64,000 nucleotides of DNA from Rhodobacteraceae bacterium WFHF2C18 (GCA_002166865.1 NHTQ01000001.1:620001-684000), one strand, 5' to 3'. Shown: positions 49,453 to 61,914, counted from the stretch's first letter. Notes: generated by a model from the sequence alone, not told the origin. Translations and numbers: made by a program.

Positions 49453-49932
49453 ATGGCCGGCTCAGTCAACAAGGTAATCCTGATCGGCAACCTGGGCCGC
49501 GACCCCGAGGTGCGCACCTTCCAGAACGGGGGCAAGGTCTGCAACTTGGCCGTCGCAACCTCGGAGAACTGGAAGGATCGCAACACCGGCGAGCGACGCG
49601 AAAAGACCGAATGGCACCGCGTGGCGATCTTCTCCGAACCGTTGGTGCGCGTGGCCGAACAGTACCTGCGCAAGGGCTCCAAGGTCTACCTGGAAGGCCA
49701 GTTGGAAACGCGCAAGTGGCAGGACCAGTCGGGCCAGGACCGCTACACCACCGAGGTCGTCCTGCGGCCCTACCGCTCGGAGCTGACCATGCTCGACGGC
49801 CGTGGCGAAGGCGGCGGCGGAGGCGGCGGGCCCGATTACGGGGGCGGCTACGGCGGCTACGACAGCGGCCCCGCGCAGGGCGAACCCGCAGGCGGGCCGG
49901 GCCGTGACATGGACGACGAGATCCCGTTCTGA
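49453..49932 (+). CDS. ssb: Single-stranded DNA-binding protein
   Basis: Coats single-stranded DNA in replication, repair and recombination. The 159 residues comprise an OB fold ([67 protein letters not shown]), a glycine-rich linker of about 35 residues and the acidic tip DMDDEIPF that recruits partner proteins. AGGAGG precedes the ATG at 49453. The convergent second ligA ends 29 bases away. Confidence 0.97.
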   Translation: MAGSVNKVILIGNLGRDPEVRTFQNGGKVCNLAVATSENWKDRNTGERREKTEWHRVAIFSEPLVRVAEQYLRKGSKVYLEGQLETRKWQDQSGQDRYTTEVVLRPYRSELTMLDGRGEGGGGGGGPDYGGGYGGYDSGPAQGEPAGGPGRDMDDEIPF

Positions 49933-49961
49933 TCCAAGCCCCCCCCCGCGCCGGCGTCGGC

Positions 49962-52022
49962 TCAGCGCTCCACGCCGCGCTTGTCCAGAAGATCGAGGAA
50001 GGCCGCCTCGTCGAGGATCTCGGCCCCTTCCTCCTGCGCGTCCTCGCGTTTCTGCCCGGCGCCTTCGCCCACGACGACGTAATCCGTCTGCCCTGACACC
50101 GAGGAGGCGGCATTCGCGCCCGCCTCCTCGACCAGACGCTCGGCGTCGTCGCGGGTGTAGCTGTTCAGGCTGCCGGTGAAGACGAAGGTCAGCCCCTCCA
50201 GCGGCAGATCCTCGGCCCCGGGCATGTCGCGCACCGAGACACCGAGCCGCCGGAGCTTCTCAAGGCTTTCACGGTTCTCGTCCCGGTCGAAGAAGGCCAC
50301 CACGCTGTCGGCGACGGCGGGGCCGATATCGGGCACCTCCTGCAGGGCGTCCCGGTCGGCGTCGCGCAGCGCCTCCAGACTGCGGACATGCCGGGCCAGC
50401 CGCCGCGCCACGTCCGCGCCCACGCCGGGGATGGCGAGCCCGAAGAGGAATCGGTCAAGCCGCGGCGCGCGCGCATCATCGATTTCCTGCACGAGCGCGC
50501 GTGCCGAGTGGTCCGCGAATCCCTCCAGTTCCGCCACCTCCTCGGCCGAGAGATCGTAGAGATCGGCCAGATCGGCCACCAGGCCGGCATCGATCAAACG
50601 CGCCACCGTGCGTTCACCCAGCCCCTCGATGTCCAGTGCCTCGCGCGCGGCATAGCGCTCTATCCGTCCGCGCAGCTGCGCGGGACAGGACAGCCCGGCG
50701 GGACAGATCGTGTGTGCCCCCTCGCGCACCACGGCACTGCCGCAGGCAGGGCAGTGTTCCGGCATCTCGAAGGGGCCGGGCCGGTCGTCACCCTTCTCGA
50801 CCCGTTCGGCCACTTCGGGAATGACGTCGCCGGCCCGTTTCACGCGCACCCGATCGCCGGGCCGCACGTCCAGTTCCGCCACGAGATCGGCGTTGTGCAG
50901 GCTGGCCCGGCTGATCGTCGCCCCGCCGATGTCCACCGGCTCCAGCAGCGCGACGGGCGTCAGGATCCCGGTGGCGCCCACCTGCACCACGATGTCGGCG
51001 AGCGTTGTTACCTCTTCGCGCGGGGCGAATTTCCAGGCCATCGCCCACCGTGGGCTGCGCTGGCGGCTGCCCAGGTCCGCCCACCATGCGATATCGTCGA
51101 GCTTGATCACGATGCCGTCGATTTCGTGATCCAGATCGTCGCGCCGCGCGGCCATCTCGCCGTGGTAGTCGCAGACATCCTTCAGCCCCGCGCAGCGGCG
51201 TGCCCGGGGATCGGTCTTGAGCCCCCAGTCGCGCATCCGCTTGAGCGCCTGCCATTGGGTCTGGGGCCCCGCGCCGGTGATCGAGAGGATTTCATAGAAA
51301 ACGATGTCCAGCGGATAGTCCGCCACCTTGCGCGAGTCCAGCCGGCGCAGGGCCCCGGCCGCGGCGTTGCGGGGGTTGGCCAGGGTGTCACGCCCGCTTT
51401 CGGCGCGCATCTTGTTGAGTTGATGAAAGTCGGACTTGCGCATCAGGACCTCGGCGCGCAGGGCGAGCTTTTCGGGGGGATCCTGCCCGGCAAGGTGCAG
51501 CGGCAGGCTGCGGATGGTGCGCATGTTCTCGGTCACGTCCTCGCCGTTTTCGCCGTCGCCGCGCGTGGCCCCGCGCACCAGGCGGCCGTCTTCGAACACC
51601 ACCTCCACCGAGGCGCCATCGAACTTCGACTCGCAGGTGTAGGTGACGCTCTCCGCACCGGTTTCTTCCCGCAGGAACCGGTCGAAGCTGGCGATCTCGT
51701 CGCGCTCGGTGGCGGCGTCGAGGCTGAGCATGGGGCGCAGGTGATCCACGCTTTCCAGTTCGTCCAACGGAGGCGCCCCGACCCGCAGCGTCGGCGAATC
51801 CGGCGTGCGCAGGTCCGGATAGGCCTCCTCCAGCTCCTGCAGGCGTGCGAAGAGCTTGTCATAGACACTGTCGGAAATGACCGGATCGGCCTCCACGTAG
51901 TATTTCCGGTCGTGGTAGGAGATGCCGTCGCGCAGGGCCGCGGCCTGCTTGCGCGCCTCTTGCTTGCTCAGGTCCTTCACCGGGGCGAAATCGGTGCGGG
52001 GGTCCTTGCGGAAATCTTCCAT
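49962..52022 (-). CDS. Second NAD+-dependent DNA ligase, divergent type
   Basis: A complete 686-residue LigA, clearly not a recent copy of the one at 28139-30460. Domains: Ia (SYHDRKYYVEADPVISDSVYDKL), adenylation lysine in CESKFDGASVEVVFEDG (Lys133, instead of EPKIDG), OB fold (VQVGATGILTPVALLEPV), zinc finger (CPACGSAVVREGAHTICPAG...C), HhH repeats with GLAIPGVGADVARRLARH, and BRCT (GLTFVFTGSLNSYTRDDAERLVEEAG). All catalytic features are present, so it should be active. The protein is strongly acidic. GGAG precedes the start. It lies between ssb and typA, and its sequence style resembles haloarchaeal LigA, suggesting transfer. Confidence 0.93.
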   Translation of the reverse strand: MEDFRKDPRTDFAPVKDLSKQEARKQAAALRDGISYHDRKYYVEADPVISDSVYDKLFARLQELEEAYPDLRTPDSPTLRVGAPPLDELESVDHLRPMLSLDAATERDEIASFDRFLREETGAESVTYTCESKFDGASVEVVFEDGRLVRGATRGDGENGEDVTENMRTIRSLPLHLAGQDPPEKLALRAEVLMRKSDFHQLNKMRAESGRDTLANPRNAAAGALRRLDSRKVADYPLDIVFYEILSITGAGPQTQWQALKRMRDWGLKTDPRARRCAGLKDVCDYHGEMAARRDDLDHEIDGIVIKLDDIAWWADLGSRQRSPRWAMAWKFAPREEVTTLADIVVQVGATGILTPVALLEPVDIGGATISRASLHNADLVAELDVRPGDRVRVKRAGDVIPEVAERVEKGDDRPGPFEMPEHCPACGSAVVREGAHTICPAGLSCPAQLRGRIERYAAREALDIEGLGERTVARLIDAGLVADLADLYDLSAEEVAELEGFADHSARALVQEIDDARAPRLDRFLFGLAIPGVGADVARRLARHVRSLEALRDADRDALQEVPDIGPAVADSVVAFFDRDENRESLEKLRRLGVSVRDMPGAEDLPLEGLTFVFTGSLNSYTRDDAERLVEEAGANAASSVSGQTDYVVVGEGAGQKREDAQEEGAEILDEAAFLDLLDKRGVER

Positions 52023-52304
52023 CAGGTAACTCCGGGGCAAGGCCGGCCATGACTTGCGGCCGGCGTGCAGGGCATTGTCGTCGGCGGCAGTCTCCTTCGC
52101 CAGGGGGCTGGCCTCCTTCTCCTACGGGTTCATGCAGAACGCGGGCGCCTGTCGGCGGTTCCCGGGCCTTTATCCACGCGGCCCGCGCCCCTACATCCGC
52201 GTCAAGGCCGCGCGCCACGCCGCGGCACGGGCCGTGCTTTGCCTCTGGTCTTTCCGGGCCGGTGGCGGTAGGGCGCAGCCAACAAGCTCCGAAGGATACA
52301 CTCA

Positions 52305-54128
52305 ATGGATTTGCGCAACATCGCGATCATCGCCCACGTCGATCACGGCAAGACAACGCTGGTGGACGAATTGCTCAAGCAGTCCGGTGCTTTCCGCGCC
52401 GGTCAGGAAGTGGACGAACGCGCCCTCGATTCCAACGCGCTGGAGCGCGAGCGCGGCATCACCATCCTGGCCAAGGCGACCTCGCTGGAGTGGAAGAACA
52501 CCCGGATCAACATCGTCGACACCCCCGGCCACGCCGATTTCGGCGGCGAGGTGGAGCGCATCCTGAGCATGGTGGACGGCGTGGTGCTGCTGGTCGACGC
52601 CGCCGAAGGCCCCATGCCGCAGACCAAGTTCGTCACCTCGAAGGCGTTGGCGCTCGGCCTGCGGCCCATCGTGGTCCTGAACAAGGTGGACAAACCCGAT
52701 GCCGAACCGGACCGCGCCCTCGACGAGGTCTTCGACCTCTTCGCCGCGCTCGATGCCGACGAGGATCAACTGGATTTCCCCCATCTCTACGCCTCGGGCC
52801 GGTCGGGATGGGCCGACGAGGAACTCGACGGCCCGCGCAAGGACCTTGATGCCCTGTTCCGCCTGATCGTGAACCACGTGCCGGCGCCCCGGCAGGTCCA
52901 TCACGCCGACGAACCCTTCCGCATGCTGGCGACGACCCTGGGCGCCGATCCCTTCCTGGGCCGCATCCTGACGGGTCGGGTGGAGTCGGGCACGCTGAAG
53001 ACCGGCGCGACGGTGCAGGCCATCAGCCGCGTCGGCCAGAAGATCGAGCAGTTCCGCGTCTCCAAGATCCTGGCGTTCCGCGGGCTGGGCCAGCAACCCA
53101 TCGAAGAGGCGCGCGCCGGCGATATCGTCAGCCTGGCGGGCATGGGCAAGGCCACCGTGTCCGACACCTTGGCAGCGCTGGAGGTCGAGGCACCCTTGCC
53201 CGCCTCCCCGATCGATCCGCCGACGATCAGCGTGACCTTCGGCATCAACGACAGCCCGCTTGCGGGCCGCGACGGCAAGAAGGTGCAAAGCCGCGTCATC
53301 CGCGAAAGGCTGATGAAGGAGGCGGAATCGAACGTGGCCATCCGCGTGACCGACACCCCCGGCGGCGAAGCCTTCGACGTGGCCGGCCGGGGCGAGTTGC
53401 AGATGGGCGTGCTGATCGAGAACATGCGCCGCGAGGGGTTTGAACTGTCCATCGCGCGCCCGCAGGTCCTGTTGCGCGAGGACGCGGACGGCCGCACGGT
53501 GGAACCGGTCGAGGAAGTGACCATCGACGTCGACGACGAGTATTCCGGCGCCGTCATCGAGAAACTGACCGGCCCACGCAAGGGCGATCTGGTCGAGATG
53601 AAGCCCGCCGATTCGGGCAAGACGCGCATCGTGGCGCATGTGCCCTCGCGTGGGCTTATCGGCTATCACGGCGAGTTCCTGACCGATACCCGGGGCACCG
53701 GCGTGCTCAACCGCGTCTTCCACGGCTGGACCCCGCACAAGGGGCCGATCCCCGGACGGCGCGCGGGCGTCCTGATCTCGATGGAGGACGGGGAATCGGT
53801 GTCCTACGCGCTGTGGAACCTGGAAGAGCGCGGGCGGCTGTTCATCGGCCCGCAAGAACGCGTCTATCAGGGGATGATCATCGGCGAGCACGCGCGGGAA
53901 AACGACCTGGAGGTCAATCCGCTGAAGGGCAAGAAGCTGACCAACGTGCGCGCCTCGGGCAGCGACGATGCGGTGCGGCTCACGCCGCCCACGCGGCTGA
54001 GCCTCGAAGAGGCGATCGCCTATATCGACGACGACGAACTGGTCGAGGTCACCCCGACCGCCCTGCGCCTGCGCAAGCGGCATCTGGACCCGCACGCGCG
54101 CAAGCGCCACGCCAAGGCGGCCTCGTGA
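52305..54128 (+). CDS. typA: Ribosome-associated GTPase TypA/BipA
   Basis: EF-G-like translational GTPase involved in stress and low-temperature growth. The 607 residues show G1 AHVDHGKTT (about 10-18), G2 [12 protein letters not shown]3 [15 protein letters not shown]4 NKVDKPDA and the BipA-specific C-terminal domain (FSPKR-like [41 protein letters not shown]). Length is normal. A cupin gene follows 10 bases later. Confidence 0.97.
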   Translation: MDLRNIAIIAHVDHGKTTLVDELLKQSGAFRAGQEVDERALDSNALERERGITILAKATSLEWKNTRINIVDTPGHADFGGEVERILSMVDGVVLLVDAAEGPMPQTKFVTSKALALGLRPIVVLNKVDKPDAEPDRALDEVFDLFAALDADEDQLDFPHLYASGRSGWADEELDGPRKDLDALFRLIVNHVPAPRQVHHADEPFRMLATTLGADPFLGRILTGRVESGTLKTGATVQAISRVGQKIEQFRVSKILAFRGLGQQPIEEARAGDIVSLAGMGKATVSDTLAALEVEAPLPASPIDPPTISVTFGINDSPLAGRDGKKVQSRVIRERLMKEAESNVAIRVTDTPGGEAFDVAGRGELQMGVLIENMRREGFELSIARPQVLLREDADGRTVEPVEEVTIDVDDEYSGAVIEKLTGPRKGDLVEMKPADSGKTRIVAHVPSRGLIGYHGEFLTDTRGTGVLNRVFHGWTPHKGPIPGRRAGVLISMEDGESVSYALWNLEERGRLFIGPQERVYQGMIIGEHARENDLEVNPLKGKKLTNVRASGSDDAVRLTPPTRLSLEEAIAYIDDDELVEVTPTALRLRKRHLDPHARKRHAKAAS

Positions 54129-54138
54129 GGGGCCGGGG

Positions 54139-54495
54139 ATGACGCGAAAGGCCGGCAAACTGACCCGCGCGGACTGGGCGGCCGATCCTGACCGATGGAC
54201 GGGACACTTCGAGGGGGCCGACCTGGGCACCGGGATCACGGTGCTGTTCGTCGAGATCGCGGCGCCCGGCGGCGGGCCGAAACTGCACACCCACCCCTAT
54301 GACGAGGTCTTCATCCTGCGCGAGGGGCGCGGGCGCTACATCGTCGGCGACGAGGTTATCGAGGCCGCGGCGGGCGACGTGGTGCTCGCCCCGGCCGAGG
54401 TTCCCCACCGGTTCGAGAACGTCGGCCCGGGGCGCCTGATAGCGACCGACATCCACCTCAGCCCGCGGTGGATCCAGACCGACCTTGAGGGCTAG
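54139..54495 (+). CDS. Cupin-domain protein
   Basis: A 118-residue single-cupin protein. The metal-binding motif 1 is PKLHTHPYDEVFILREGRGRYIVGD (His, His, Glu) and motif 2 is GDVVLAPAEVPHRFENVGPG (His). Enzyme or sensor role is unknown. It follows typA by 10 bases and is probably translated from the same message. Its stop lies 3 bases from that of the convergent DUF1330 gene. Confidence 0.8.
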   Translation: MTRKAGKLTRADWAADPDRWTGHFEGADLGTGITVLFVEIAAPGGGPKLHTHPYDEVFILREGRGRYIVGDEVIEAAAGDVVLAPAEVPHRFENVGPGRLIATDIHLSPRWIQTDLEG

Positions 54496-54498
54496 CGC

Positions 54499-54786
54499 CT
54501 ATTCGTTGGTTTCCACGATCAGAAGCTCGCGCTCGGCGGCGCCGCGCGCATGGCTCAGCGCCTCCTGGTAGTCGGGCGAGTGGTAGCACTGTTCCGCCGC
54601 CTCGACCGATGGAAAGCGCGCCACCACGTTGCGGGGCCGATCCTTGCCTTCAAGTCGCACGTACCGGCCACCCCGGGCGATGAAATGGCCGCCGTGCTTT
54701 TCAATGGCGGGGCCGGCCAGCCTGGCGTATTTGCCGTAGGCGTCCTCGTCGGTGACCGTCACATGGGCGATCCAGAGTGCGGGCAT
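54499..54786 (-). CDS. DUF1330 family protein
   Basis: A 95-residue protein with the DUF1330 dimeric alpha/beta-barrel pattern: MPALWIAHVTVTDEDAYGKYAR, then GGHFIARGGRYVRLEG, then RFPSVEAAEQCYHSPDYQEAL. Members are small stress-related or unknown-function proteins. It starts 3 bases after the alaS stop, on the same strand, so co-transcription is likely. Confidence 0.88.
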   Translation of the reverse strand: MPALWIAHVTVTDEDAYGKYARLAGPAIEKHGGHFIARGGRYVRLEGKDRPRNVVARFPSVEAAEQCYHSPDYQEALSHARGAAERELLIVETNE

Positions 54787-54789
54787 GGC

Positions 54790-57453
54790 TTATCCTCCTA
54801 TCACGGCTTCGGCGGCCTTGATCGCGGCCTCGGCGTTGCCGGCGTCCTTGCCGCCGCCCTGCGCCATATCGGGCCGGCCGCCGCCGCCCTTGCCGCCCAG
54901 TTCCGGCGTGGCCGCGCGCACCAGATCCACGGCGGACAGCCGGCCGGTCAGGTCCTCGGTGACACCCGCGGCGACGGCCGCCTTGCCGTCCGTCTCCGCG
55001 ATCAAGAGCACCGCGCCCGAGCCCAGCCGGTCCTTGTGTTCATCGATCAGCGCCGGCAGATCCTTGCCCGACACGCCGCTGAGCGTCTGGGCCAGGAACT
55101 TGACGCCACCCACCTCGCGTGGCTCGGGGCCGGCCCCCTGCCCCGCGCCGCCGGCCAGCGCCAGGTCCCGGCGCAGCTGGTTGACCTCGTTGGCAAGCGT
55201 CTTGCGTTCCTCGGCAAGGGCACGGACCCTGTCGCCCAGTTCCTCCGGACGGGCGCGCAGCTCGCCGGCCAGGGCCTCCACCCGGTGCGCCTGCGCACTG
55301 AGGTGACGGAAGGCCTCGGGCCCGGTAAGCGCCTCGATGCGGCGCACGCCGGCACTGGACGCCTGGTCGCTGACGGTGACGAAGACACCGATGTCGCCCG
55401 TGCGCTCCACATGTGTGCCCCCGCACAGCTCGATCGAGTAGGTCCGGCCGTCCAGCCCCTTGCCCGACCCCGTATCGGTGCCCATCGAGACGACGCGAAC
55501 CTCGTCGCCGTACTTTTCCCCGAAAAGGGCCTGCGCGCCCAGCTCCCGCGCCTCGTCCGGGGTCATGATCCGGGTCTCCACGGCCGCGTTCTGGCGGATG
55601 TAGGCGTTGACCTCGTCCTCCACGCGGGTGCGCTCGGCCTCGGTCAGCGGCTTGGCGTGGCTGAAGTCGAATCGCAGGCGGTCGGGCGCGTTGAGCGATC
55701 CGCGCTGCGCGACGTGATCGCCCAGGGCCTCGCGCAGCGCCTCATGCAGCAGGTGCGTCGCCGAGTGGTTGCGCCGGATGGCGCGGCGCCGGTCATGATC
55801 GACCTCCAGCTGGGCGGCGGTGTCCGGGGCGATCTCGCCTTCGGTAACCTCGGCGAAATGAATGAACACGCCGGCCACCTTCTTGGTGTCGGTGATCCGC
55901 GCCGTGCCGTCGTCGGTGATCAGGGTGCCGGTGTCACCCACCTGCCCCCCCGCCTCGGCGTAGAAGGGCGTCTGGTTGAGGACGATCTGGACGCTCTCGC
56001 CCTTGGCCGCGCGCTGCACCTCGGCGCCGTCGCGCACCAGCGCCAGGATCTGGCCCTCGGCCGCCTCGGTATCGTAGCCCAGGAAGTCCGTGGTGCCCCG
56101 TTCCTCGGCCAGATCGTACCAGATCTCGGCATCGGCGGTCTCGCCCGAGCCCGCCCAGGCGGCGCGCGCCTTTGCCTTCTGTTCGGCCATGGCGGCCTCG
56201 AAGCCCTCCATGTCCACGCCCCGCCCTTTCTCGCGCAGGGCATCCTGCGTCAGGTCCAGGGGGAACCCGTAGGTATCGTAGAGCTTGAACGCCGCCTCCC
56301 CGGGCAGGGGCTTGTCCTCGGGCAGGTGCGCCAGCTCGTCGTCCAGCAACCGCAGCCCGCGGTCGAGCGTCTGCTTGAAGCGGGTCTCTTCCAGCTTCAA
56401 CGTCTCCTCGATCAGCGGCTGCGCGCGGCCCAGTTCGGGGAAGGCTTGACCCATCAGCGCCACCAATGCCGGCACCAGCCGGTACATGACCGGATCCTTC
56501 GCGCCGAGGAGGTGTGCGTGCCGCATGGCGCGGCGCATGATCCGGCGCAGGACATAGCCCCGCCCCTCGTTCGAGGGCATCACCCCGTCCGCGATCAGGA
56601 AAGAGGTCGACCGCAGGTGATCGGCGATGACCCGGTGATGCACGTTGCCCGGACCGTCCGGGTCCTGGCTGGTCGCATTGGCGCTCGCTTCGATCAACTG
56701 GCGTAACAGGTCGGTATCGTAGTTGTCGTGCTTGCCCTGCAGCAGCGCGCCGATCCGCTCCAGCCCCATGCCCGTGTCGATGGACTGGTTCGGCAGGTCC
56801 CGCTGCGTACCGTCGGCGAAGCGCTCGTACTGCATGAAGACGAGGTTCCAGATCTCGACGAAGCGATCTCCGTCCTCCTCGGGGCTGCCCGGTGGACCGC
56901 CCCAGATCTCGGGGCCGTGGTCGTAGAAGATCTCGGTACAGGGGCCGCAGGGGCCGGTCGCGCCCATCGACCAGAAGTTGTCATCGCTGGCGATCCGGAT
57001 GATCCGCTCCTCCGGCAGGCCGGCGTATCTCTTCCAGATCGCCGCGGCCTCGTCGTCGGTATGGTAGATGGTGACAAGCAGCTTCTCGGGATCCAGCCCG
57101 AATTCCTTCGTCAGCAGATCCCAGGCATAGGGAATCGCCGCCTCCTTGAAGTAGTCGCCGAAGCTGAAATTGCCCAGCATCTCGAAGAAGGTGTGATGCC
57201 GCGCGGTATAGCCCACGTTGTCCAGGTCGTTGTGCTTGCCCCCGGCGCGCACGCACTTCTGGCTGGTGGCGGCGCGATTGTAATCGCGGTGCTCGACGCC
57301 CGTGAAAAGGTTCTTGAATTGAACCATCCCCGCGTTGGTGAACATCAGGGTGGGATCGTTGCGCGGGACAAGCGGCGAGCTGTCCACGATCTCGTGGTCG
57401 TGGCGCTCAAAGAAGTCGAGGAAGGTCGAGCGGATCTCGTTCAGCGTGGGCAT
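54790..57453 (-). CDS. alaS: Alanyl-tRNA synthetase
   Basis: Charges tRNA(Ala) with alanine. The 887 residues cover all modules: class II core ([53 protein letters not shown]), the editing domain with its zinc site ([16 protein letters not shown] and [10 protein letters not shown]) and the C-terminal C-Ala region ([14 protein letters not shown]). Length is standard. Together with a DUF1330 gene it forms a transcript that starts after recA. Confidence 0.97.
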   Translation of the reverse strand: MPTLNEIRSTFLDFFERHDHEIVDSSPLVPRNDPTLMFTNAGMVQFKNLFTGVEHRDYNRAATSQKCVRAGGKHNDLDNVGYTARHHTFFEMLGNFSFGDYFKEAAIPYAWDLLTKEFGLDPEKLLVTIYHTDDEAAAIWKRYAGLPEERIIRIASDDNFWSMGATGPCGPCTEIFYDHGPEIWGGPPGSPEEDGDRFVEIWNLVFMQYERFADGTQRDLPNQSIDTGMGLERIGALLQGKHDNYDTDLLRQLIEASANATSQDPDGPGNVHHRVIADHLRSTSFLIADGVMPSNEGRGYVLRRIMRRAMRHAHLLGAKDPVMYRLVPALVALMGQAFPELGRAQPLIEETLKLEETRFKQTLDRGLRLLDDELAHLPEDKPLPGEAAFKLYDTYGFPLDLTQDALREKGRGVDMEGFEAAMAEQKAKARAAWAGSGETADAEIWYDLAEERGTTDFLGYDTEAAEGQILALVRDGAEVQRAAKGESVQIVLNQTPFYAEAGGQVGDTGTLITDDGTARITDTKKVAGVFIHFAEVTEGEIAPDTAAQLEVDHDRRRAIRRNHSATHLLHEALREALGDHVAQRGSLNAPDRLRFDFSHAKPLTEAERTRVEDEVNAYIRQNAAVETRIMTPDEARELGAQALFGEKYGDEVRVVSMGTDTGSGKGLDGRTYSIELCGGTHVERTGDIGVFVTVSDQASSAGVRRIEALTGPEAFRHLSAQAHRVEALAGELRARPEELGDRVRALAEERKTLANEVNQLRRDLALAGGAGQGAGPEPREVGGVKFLAQTLSGVSGKDLPALIDEHKDRLGSGAVLLIAETDGKAAVAAGVTEDLTGRLSAVDLVRAATPELGGKGGGGRPDMAQGGGKDAGNAEAAIKAAEAVIGG

Positions 57454-57538
57454 GGGATTCTCGTCTCAGGGCACGAAGCTTTTGGCCGGGGGCCGAAACC
57501 GTGTAGCCGGGCTGTGCGCGCATGTCCACAGGATGAAA

Positions 57539-57562
57539 GAACCCGGGCGCGGACCCGGGTTC
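57539..57562 (-). terminator. Terminator after recA
   Basis: 9-bp stem GAACCCGGG / CCCGGGTTC with a 6-base loop, followed on the minus strand by TTTCATCC, 26 bases beyond the recA stop. It separates recA from alaS. Confidence 0.7.
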
Positions 57563-57587
57563 GCAGCAAGGTTTGGCGGGGGCGGCC

Positions 57588-58658
<1,071 letters not shown>

Positions 58659-58710
58659 TTGTGCCGGTCCCTTATTTCACAGGCTGCCGCGGGCGGCAAT
58701 CGCTGCGTTT

Positions 58711-58725
58711 GTTCCCTTCTTGTTC
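58711..58725. promoter_or_regulatory. LexA (SOS) box of recA
   Basis: GTTC-CCTTCTT-GTTC, a perfect alphaproteobacterial LexA site, 53 bases before the recA start. It also lies 125 bases before the divergent sulfotransferase-like gene, so that gene could in principle respond too. Confidence 0.85.
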
Positions 58726-58849
58726 TCAGCTATGACGGCTGAACGGGAACATTTCAAGAAAATTCTGCGTAATCCCACTTTTTCGCGGAGGTGTTAAGAA
58801 GTAGTTTACGCTCGCGCGGCAGACCGAGGGAGAGGCACAAGGGGCCGAC

Positions 58850-59485
58850 ATGCTTGTATTTTCCAAGGCGCGCCTGGTTTTCCTGTCGGTGCCCAAGACC
58901 GGCAGCACCGCCTATCAGGCGGCGCTGGCCCCGCATGCGGCGATGGTGGTTCGCGATCCGCCGGAGCTCAAGCATGCGCCTGTCTTCCGCTACAATCGTT
59001 TCTTCCGCCCCGCGCTCGAAAAATTCCTGGGCGAAGGCCTGGATGTGCTGGCGGTTATGCGCGAGCCGCTGGACTGGCTGGGCAGCTGGTACCGCTACCG
59101 GCGGCGGCCCGAAATGGCCGGGCACGCCAACTCCACGCAGGAGGTCAGTTTCGACGACTTCGTGGCGGCCTACCTTCGCGGGCGGAAACCGCCCTTCGCG
59201 AACGTGGGCTCGCAGGCCAAGTTCCTCGAGCCGCAGCGCAATGGCACGCGGGTGACGCATCTTTTCCGGTACGAGGACCAGGCGGGGCTGCACGCCTTCC
59301 TCGAGGATCGCTTGCAGCGCCGCATCGAGACGCGAGCGGTGAACGCTTCGCCGGAGATGGCGTTGTCGCTGTCTCCCGGGGTCGAGACCCGGGCCCGGCG
59401 CAAGCTGTCGCACGAGTTCCAGCTCTGGGACGGGATCGGCGCCGGGGGCGCCTACCGCCCCCTGCCCGAGGAGACGCGCGAATGA
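58850..59485 (+). CDS. Sulfotransferase-family protein
   Basis: A 211-residue P-loop protein of the sulfotransferase type: the 5'-phosphosulfate loop is FLSVPKTGSTAYQ (about residues 12-24) and the 3'-phosphate region is VMREPLDWLGSWYRYR. Similar short proteins in Rhodobacterales have been mislabelled gamma-glutamyl kinase, but no kinase motifs are present. The acceptor is unknown. It is divergent from recA and converges on cckA. Confidence 0.75.
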   Translation: MLVFSKARLVFLSVPKTGSTAYQAALAPHAAMVVRDPPELKHAPVFRYNRFFRPALEKFLGEGLDVLAVMREPLDWLGSWYRYRRRPEMAGHANSTQEVSFDDFVAAYLRGRKPPFANVGSQAKFLEPQRNGTRVTHLFRYEDQAGLHAFLEDRLQRRIETRAVNASPEMALSLSPGVETRARRKLSHEFQLWDGIGAGGAYRPLPEETRE

Positions 59486-59560
59486 CGGCGACGCCGCGCC
59501 GGGCAGGGACACGGGCCCCGGCCATCGCCGCGCCGCCGGGTTTCGCCGCGATCGCGGACA

Positions 59561-61888
59561 TCACCCGAGTTGACGCACGACCGTCTCGGTCAGCTCCGAC
59601 AGGGAAAAGGGCTTGGGCAGGAAGACCGAGTCGGACAGGCGCGCGTGATCGTCCGCGAAGGTCTCCTCGGCATAGCCCGACACGAAGACCACCCGCACCT
59701 CCGGGCGGTCCACCAGGGCCTGGCGCACCCAGCTGGGCCCGTCGATGCCCGGCATGACCACGTCGGTCACGAAGACATCCACCGCGAAAGCGGGATCGGA
59801 AAGAAGCTCCAGCGCCTCCTCGGCGGTTTCGGCCTCGAATACCGTCAGGCCGCGCATCTGCAACGCTCGGCTGGCAAAGGCCCGGACGGGGGCCTCATCC
59901 TCCACCAGAAGGACCACGCCCTCGGCGGACCCCGCGGGTTCGGCCGCGGGGCGGCGGCGATCGGTATCCCCGTCGGCGGGCTCGGTCATGGCCGGCATCA
60001 AGAGCGTGAAGGTGCTGCCCGCCCCCGGTGAGCTGTCCGCGAAGATGAAACCGCCACTTTGCTTGATGATACCGTAGGCGGTGGACAGGCCCAGGCCCGT
60101 CCCCTCGCCCGCCCGTTTGGTTGTGAAGAAGGGCTCGAAGATCTTCGCCAGAAGATCGGGGGGGATGCCGCTGCCCTCGTCCGTCACCTTCACGGCCACG
60201 TAGCGGCCCGGCGCCACCACGGCACGGTCACGGTTAAGAGGCTTGTCCAGCGTCAGGTTCTCGGTCGCGATCTCGATGTCGCCGCCCTCTGGCATCGCGT
60301 CCCGGGCATTGACGACCAGATTCATCAGGACCTGTTCGAACTGGCGCTTGTCAGCCCGGATGCGCCAGAGGTCGGGGTCGTGCGCGAGGCTCAGGCAGAT
60401 CTTTTCGCCGACGAGGCGATTGAGAAGATGGGTCAGATCGGCCACCGAATCGCGCAGATCTATGATCTCGGGCCGCAGCGTCTGCTTGCGCGAATAGGCC
60501 AGAAGCTGCCCGACGAGGGCCGCGGCCCGGTTGGCGTTCTGGTTGATCTGGACCAGATCGGCGTAATCCGCGTCCCCCTGGTCATGCTTGGTCAGTAGCA
60601 GCTCGCAATGCCCAGATATTGCGGTGAGCAGGTTGTTGAAATCATGTGCAACGCCACCTGAGAGTTGACCGATAGCCTGCATTTTCTGGCTCTGGACGAA
60701 TTGCGCCTCGAGGGACTTGAACTTGGTTGCGTCGTTGAGCACGGCAATCAGCACGGTCTCGCCGTTCTCGCTGGCGCGGTTGAGCGTGATCTGCACGAAA
60801 ACTTCGGCATCGTCGCGCCGTACCCGGACAACCTCGGCCTGGATGTTGCCGCGGCCGGCCGCGGCGTCGTCCAGCCAGTCGGCGATCGGACGGCCCAGCC
60901 CTTCGACAAGCTCGCCCAACCGGCGCCCGGAACAGCCACTCACCCCGAGCAGATCGCGCGCGGGCTGGTTGGACAGCTCCACGTCGCCGCGGCGCGAGAG
61001 CTTGAGCAGCGGCACCGGCAGTTCGTCCACGAAGCTCCATCCATCGGGCTGGCGTTCGGTGGCCGCGACCCCCGGCAGCAGGAACACCTCCCGCCGGCCC
61101 GCCGTGCCTTCGAGTTCGACCACGAGGCAGGAGATCAGCCCGTCCGGCGTGCTGACATCGTTGAACTGCCCCGAACGCAGCGGCAGTTCCGGGCAGACCC
61201 GGCCGAGCGTGCGCGCGCGTTCCCCCACCAGCGTGCGCGCTGCCTGGTTCATGAAGAGCACAGCGTCGTTTCGGCCCACTGTCAGCATGGGCAATGGCAC
61301 GCCGTCAGCTTCGCGCTGCGGGCGCTCGGCGGATTTCTCGATCCGCCACAACAGCCGCGAGTCGCCCGCTCGGTGCACCCAGACCCGAAGATGACCGCCG
61401 CGCGTCACGACGTCCTCCTGCGCGAATCCCTTGGCCTCCGCGCGCCCTTCGAGGCGATGCAGAAGCGCGCCGGGATTGGCCAGGACACGCTTCAGCGCGC
61501 CGGCCAGCGTTCCGTGGGGGCCCTCCTCGAATTCCCGGGACGCGGCGCGGTTGCTTGCCAGAACGCGCCCGTCGTGATCCGTCAGGAAACTCGGCGCGGC
61601 GTCCCCGTCCAGGATCTCCGCAAAGGCGCCGATCGCGCGGGTATCGTCGCGCCGCCCTAGGCCCGAGGCAACCGTGATCCAGAGCGCCGTCAACCCCAGG
61701 GTGATGGCCACGGCGAAGAGCGCCAGGCGCGCCGGAGGCTGCGGCAAGGCCAGCGCGGCCAAGGCGAACAGCCCGCCTGCGGCCAGCACGAGCGCGACCC
61801 GGGGCCGCAGATGCCGGGCGCGCAGGCGCAAAGGCGCCATGGAACTGAACGTGAAGGCCAAGAAAGTCCGTCCCCATTGCCGATTCAT
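59561..61888 (-). CDS. cckA: Hybrid histidine kinase CckA
   Basis: Top of the cell-cycle phosphorelay to ChpT and CtrA, with kinase and phosphatase modes set by c-di-GMP. About 775 residues: two membrane segments near the N-terminus ([36 protein letters not shown]), PAS-like regions, the H-box [22 protein letters not shown], the ATPase N- and G-boxes ([34 protein letters not shown]) and a C-terminal receiver with Asp in [15 protein letters not shown]. The start at 61888 is preferred to 61897 because AAGGATGGAGCGG lies at the right distance. A perfect CtrA box lies just upstream. Confidence 0.95.
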   Translation of the reverse strand: MNRQWGRTFLAFTFSSMAPLRLRARHLRPRVALVLAAGGLFALAALALPQPPARLALFAVAITLGLTALWITVASGLGRRDDTRAIGAFAEILDGDAAPSFLTDHDGRVLASNRAASREFEEGPHGTLAGALKRVLANPGALLHRLEGRAEAKGFAQEDVVTRGGHLRVWVHRAGDSRLLWRIEKSAERPQREADGVPLPMLTVGRNDAVLFMNQAARTLVGERARTLGRVCPELPLRSGQFNDVSTPDGLISCLVVELEGTAGRREVFLLPGVAATERQPDGWSFVDELPVPLLKLSRRGDVELSNQPARDLLGVSGCSGRRLGELVEGLGRPIADWLDDAAAGRGNIQAEVVRVRRDDAEVFVQITLNRASENGETVLIAVLNDATKFKSLEAQFVQSQKMQAIGQLSGGVAHDFNNLLTAISGHCELLLTKHDQGDADYADLVQINQNANRAAALVGQLLAYSRKQTLRPEIIDLRDSVADLTHLLNRLVGEKICLSLAHDPDLWRIRADKRQFEQVLMNLVVNARDAMPEGGDIEIATENLTLDKPLNRDRAVVAPGRYVAVKVTDEGSGIPPDLLAKIFEPFFTTKRAGEGTGLGLSTAYGIIKQSGGFIFADSSPGAGSTFTLLMPAMTEPADGDTDRRRPAAEPAGSAEGVVLLVEDEAPVRAFASRALQMRGLTVFEAETAEEALELLSDPAFAVDVFVTDVVMPGIDGPSWVRQALVDRPEVRVVFVSGYAEETFADDHARLSDSVFLPKPFSLSELTETVVRQLG

Positions 61889-61914
61889 CCGCTCCATCCT
61901 TGACGGACGGCCGA

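Noticed and set aside
52042..52064. GCCGGCC...GGCCGGC inverted repeat between ligA2 and typA as an operator or terminator
   Set aside because: Such GC repeats occur by chance at this base composition, there is no T-run, and it lies upstream of both genes.
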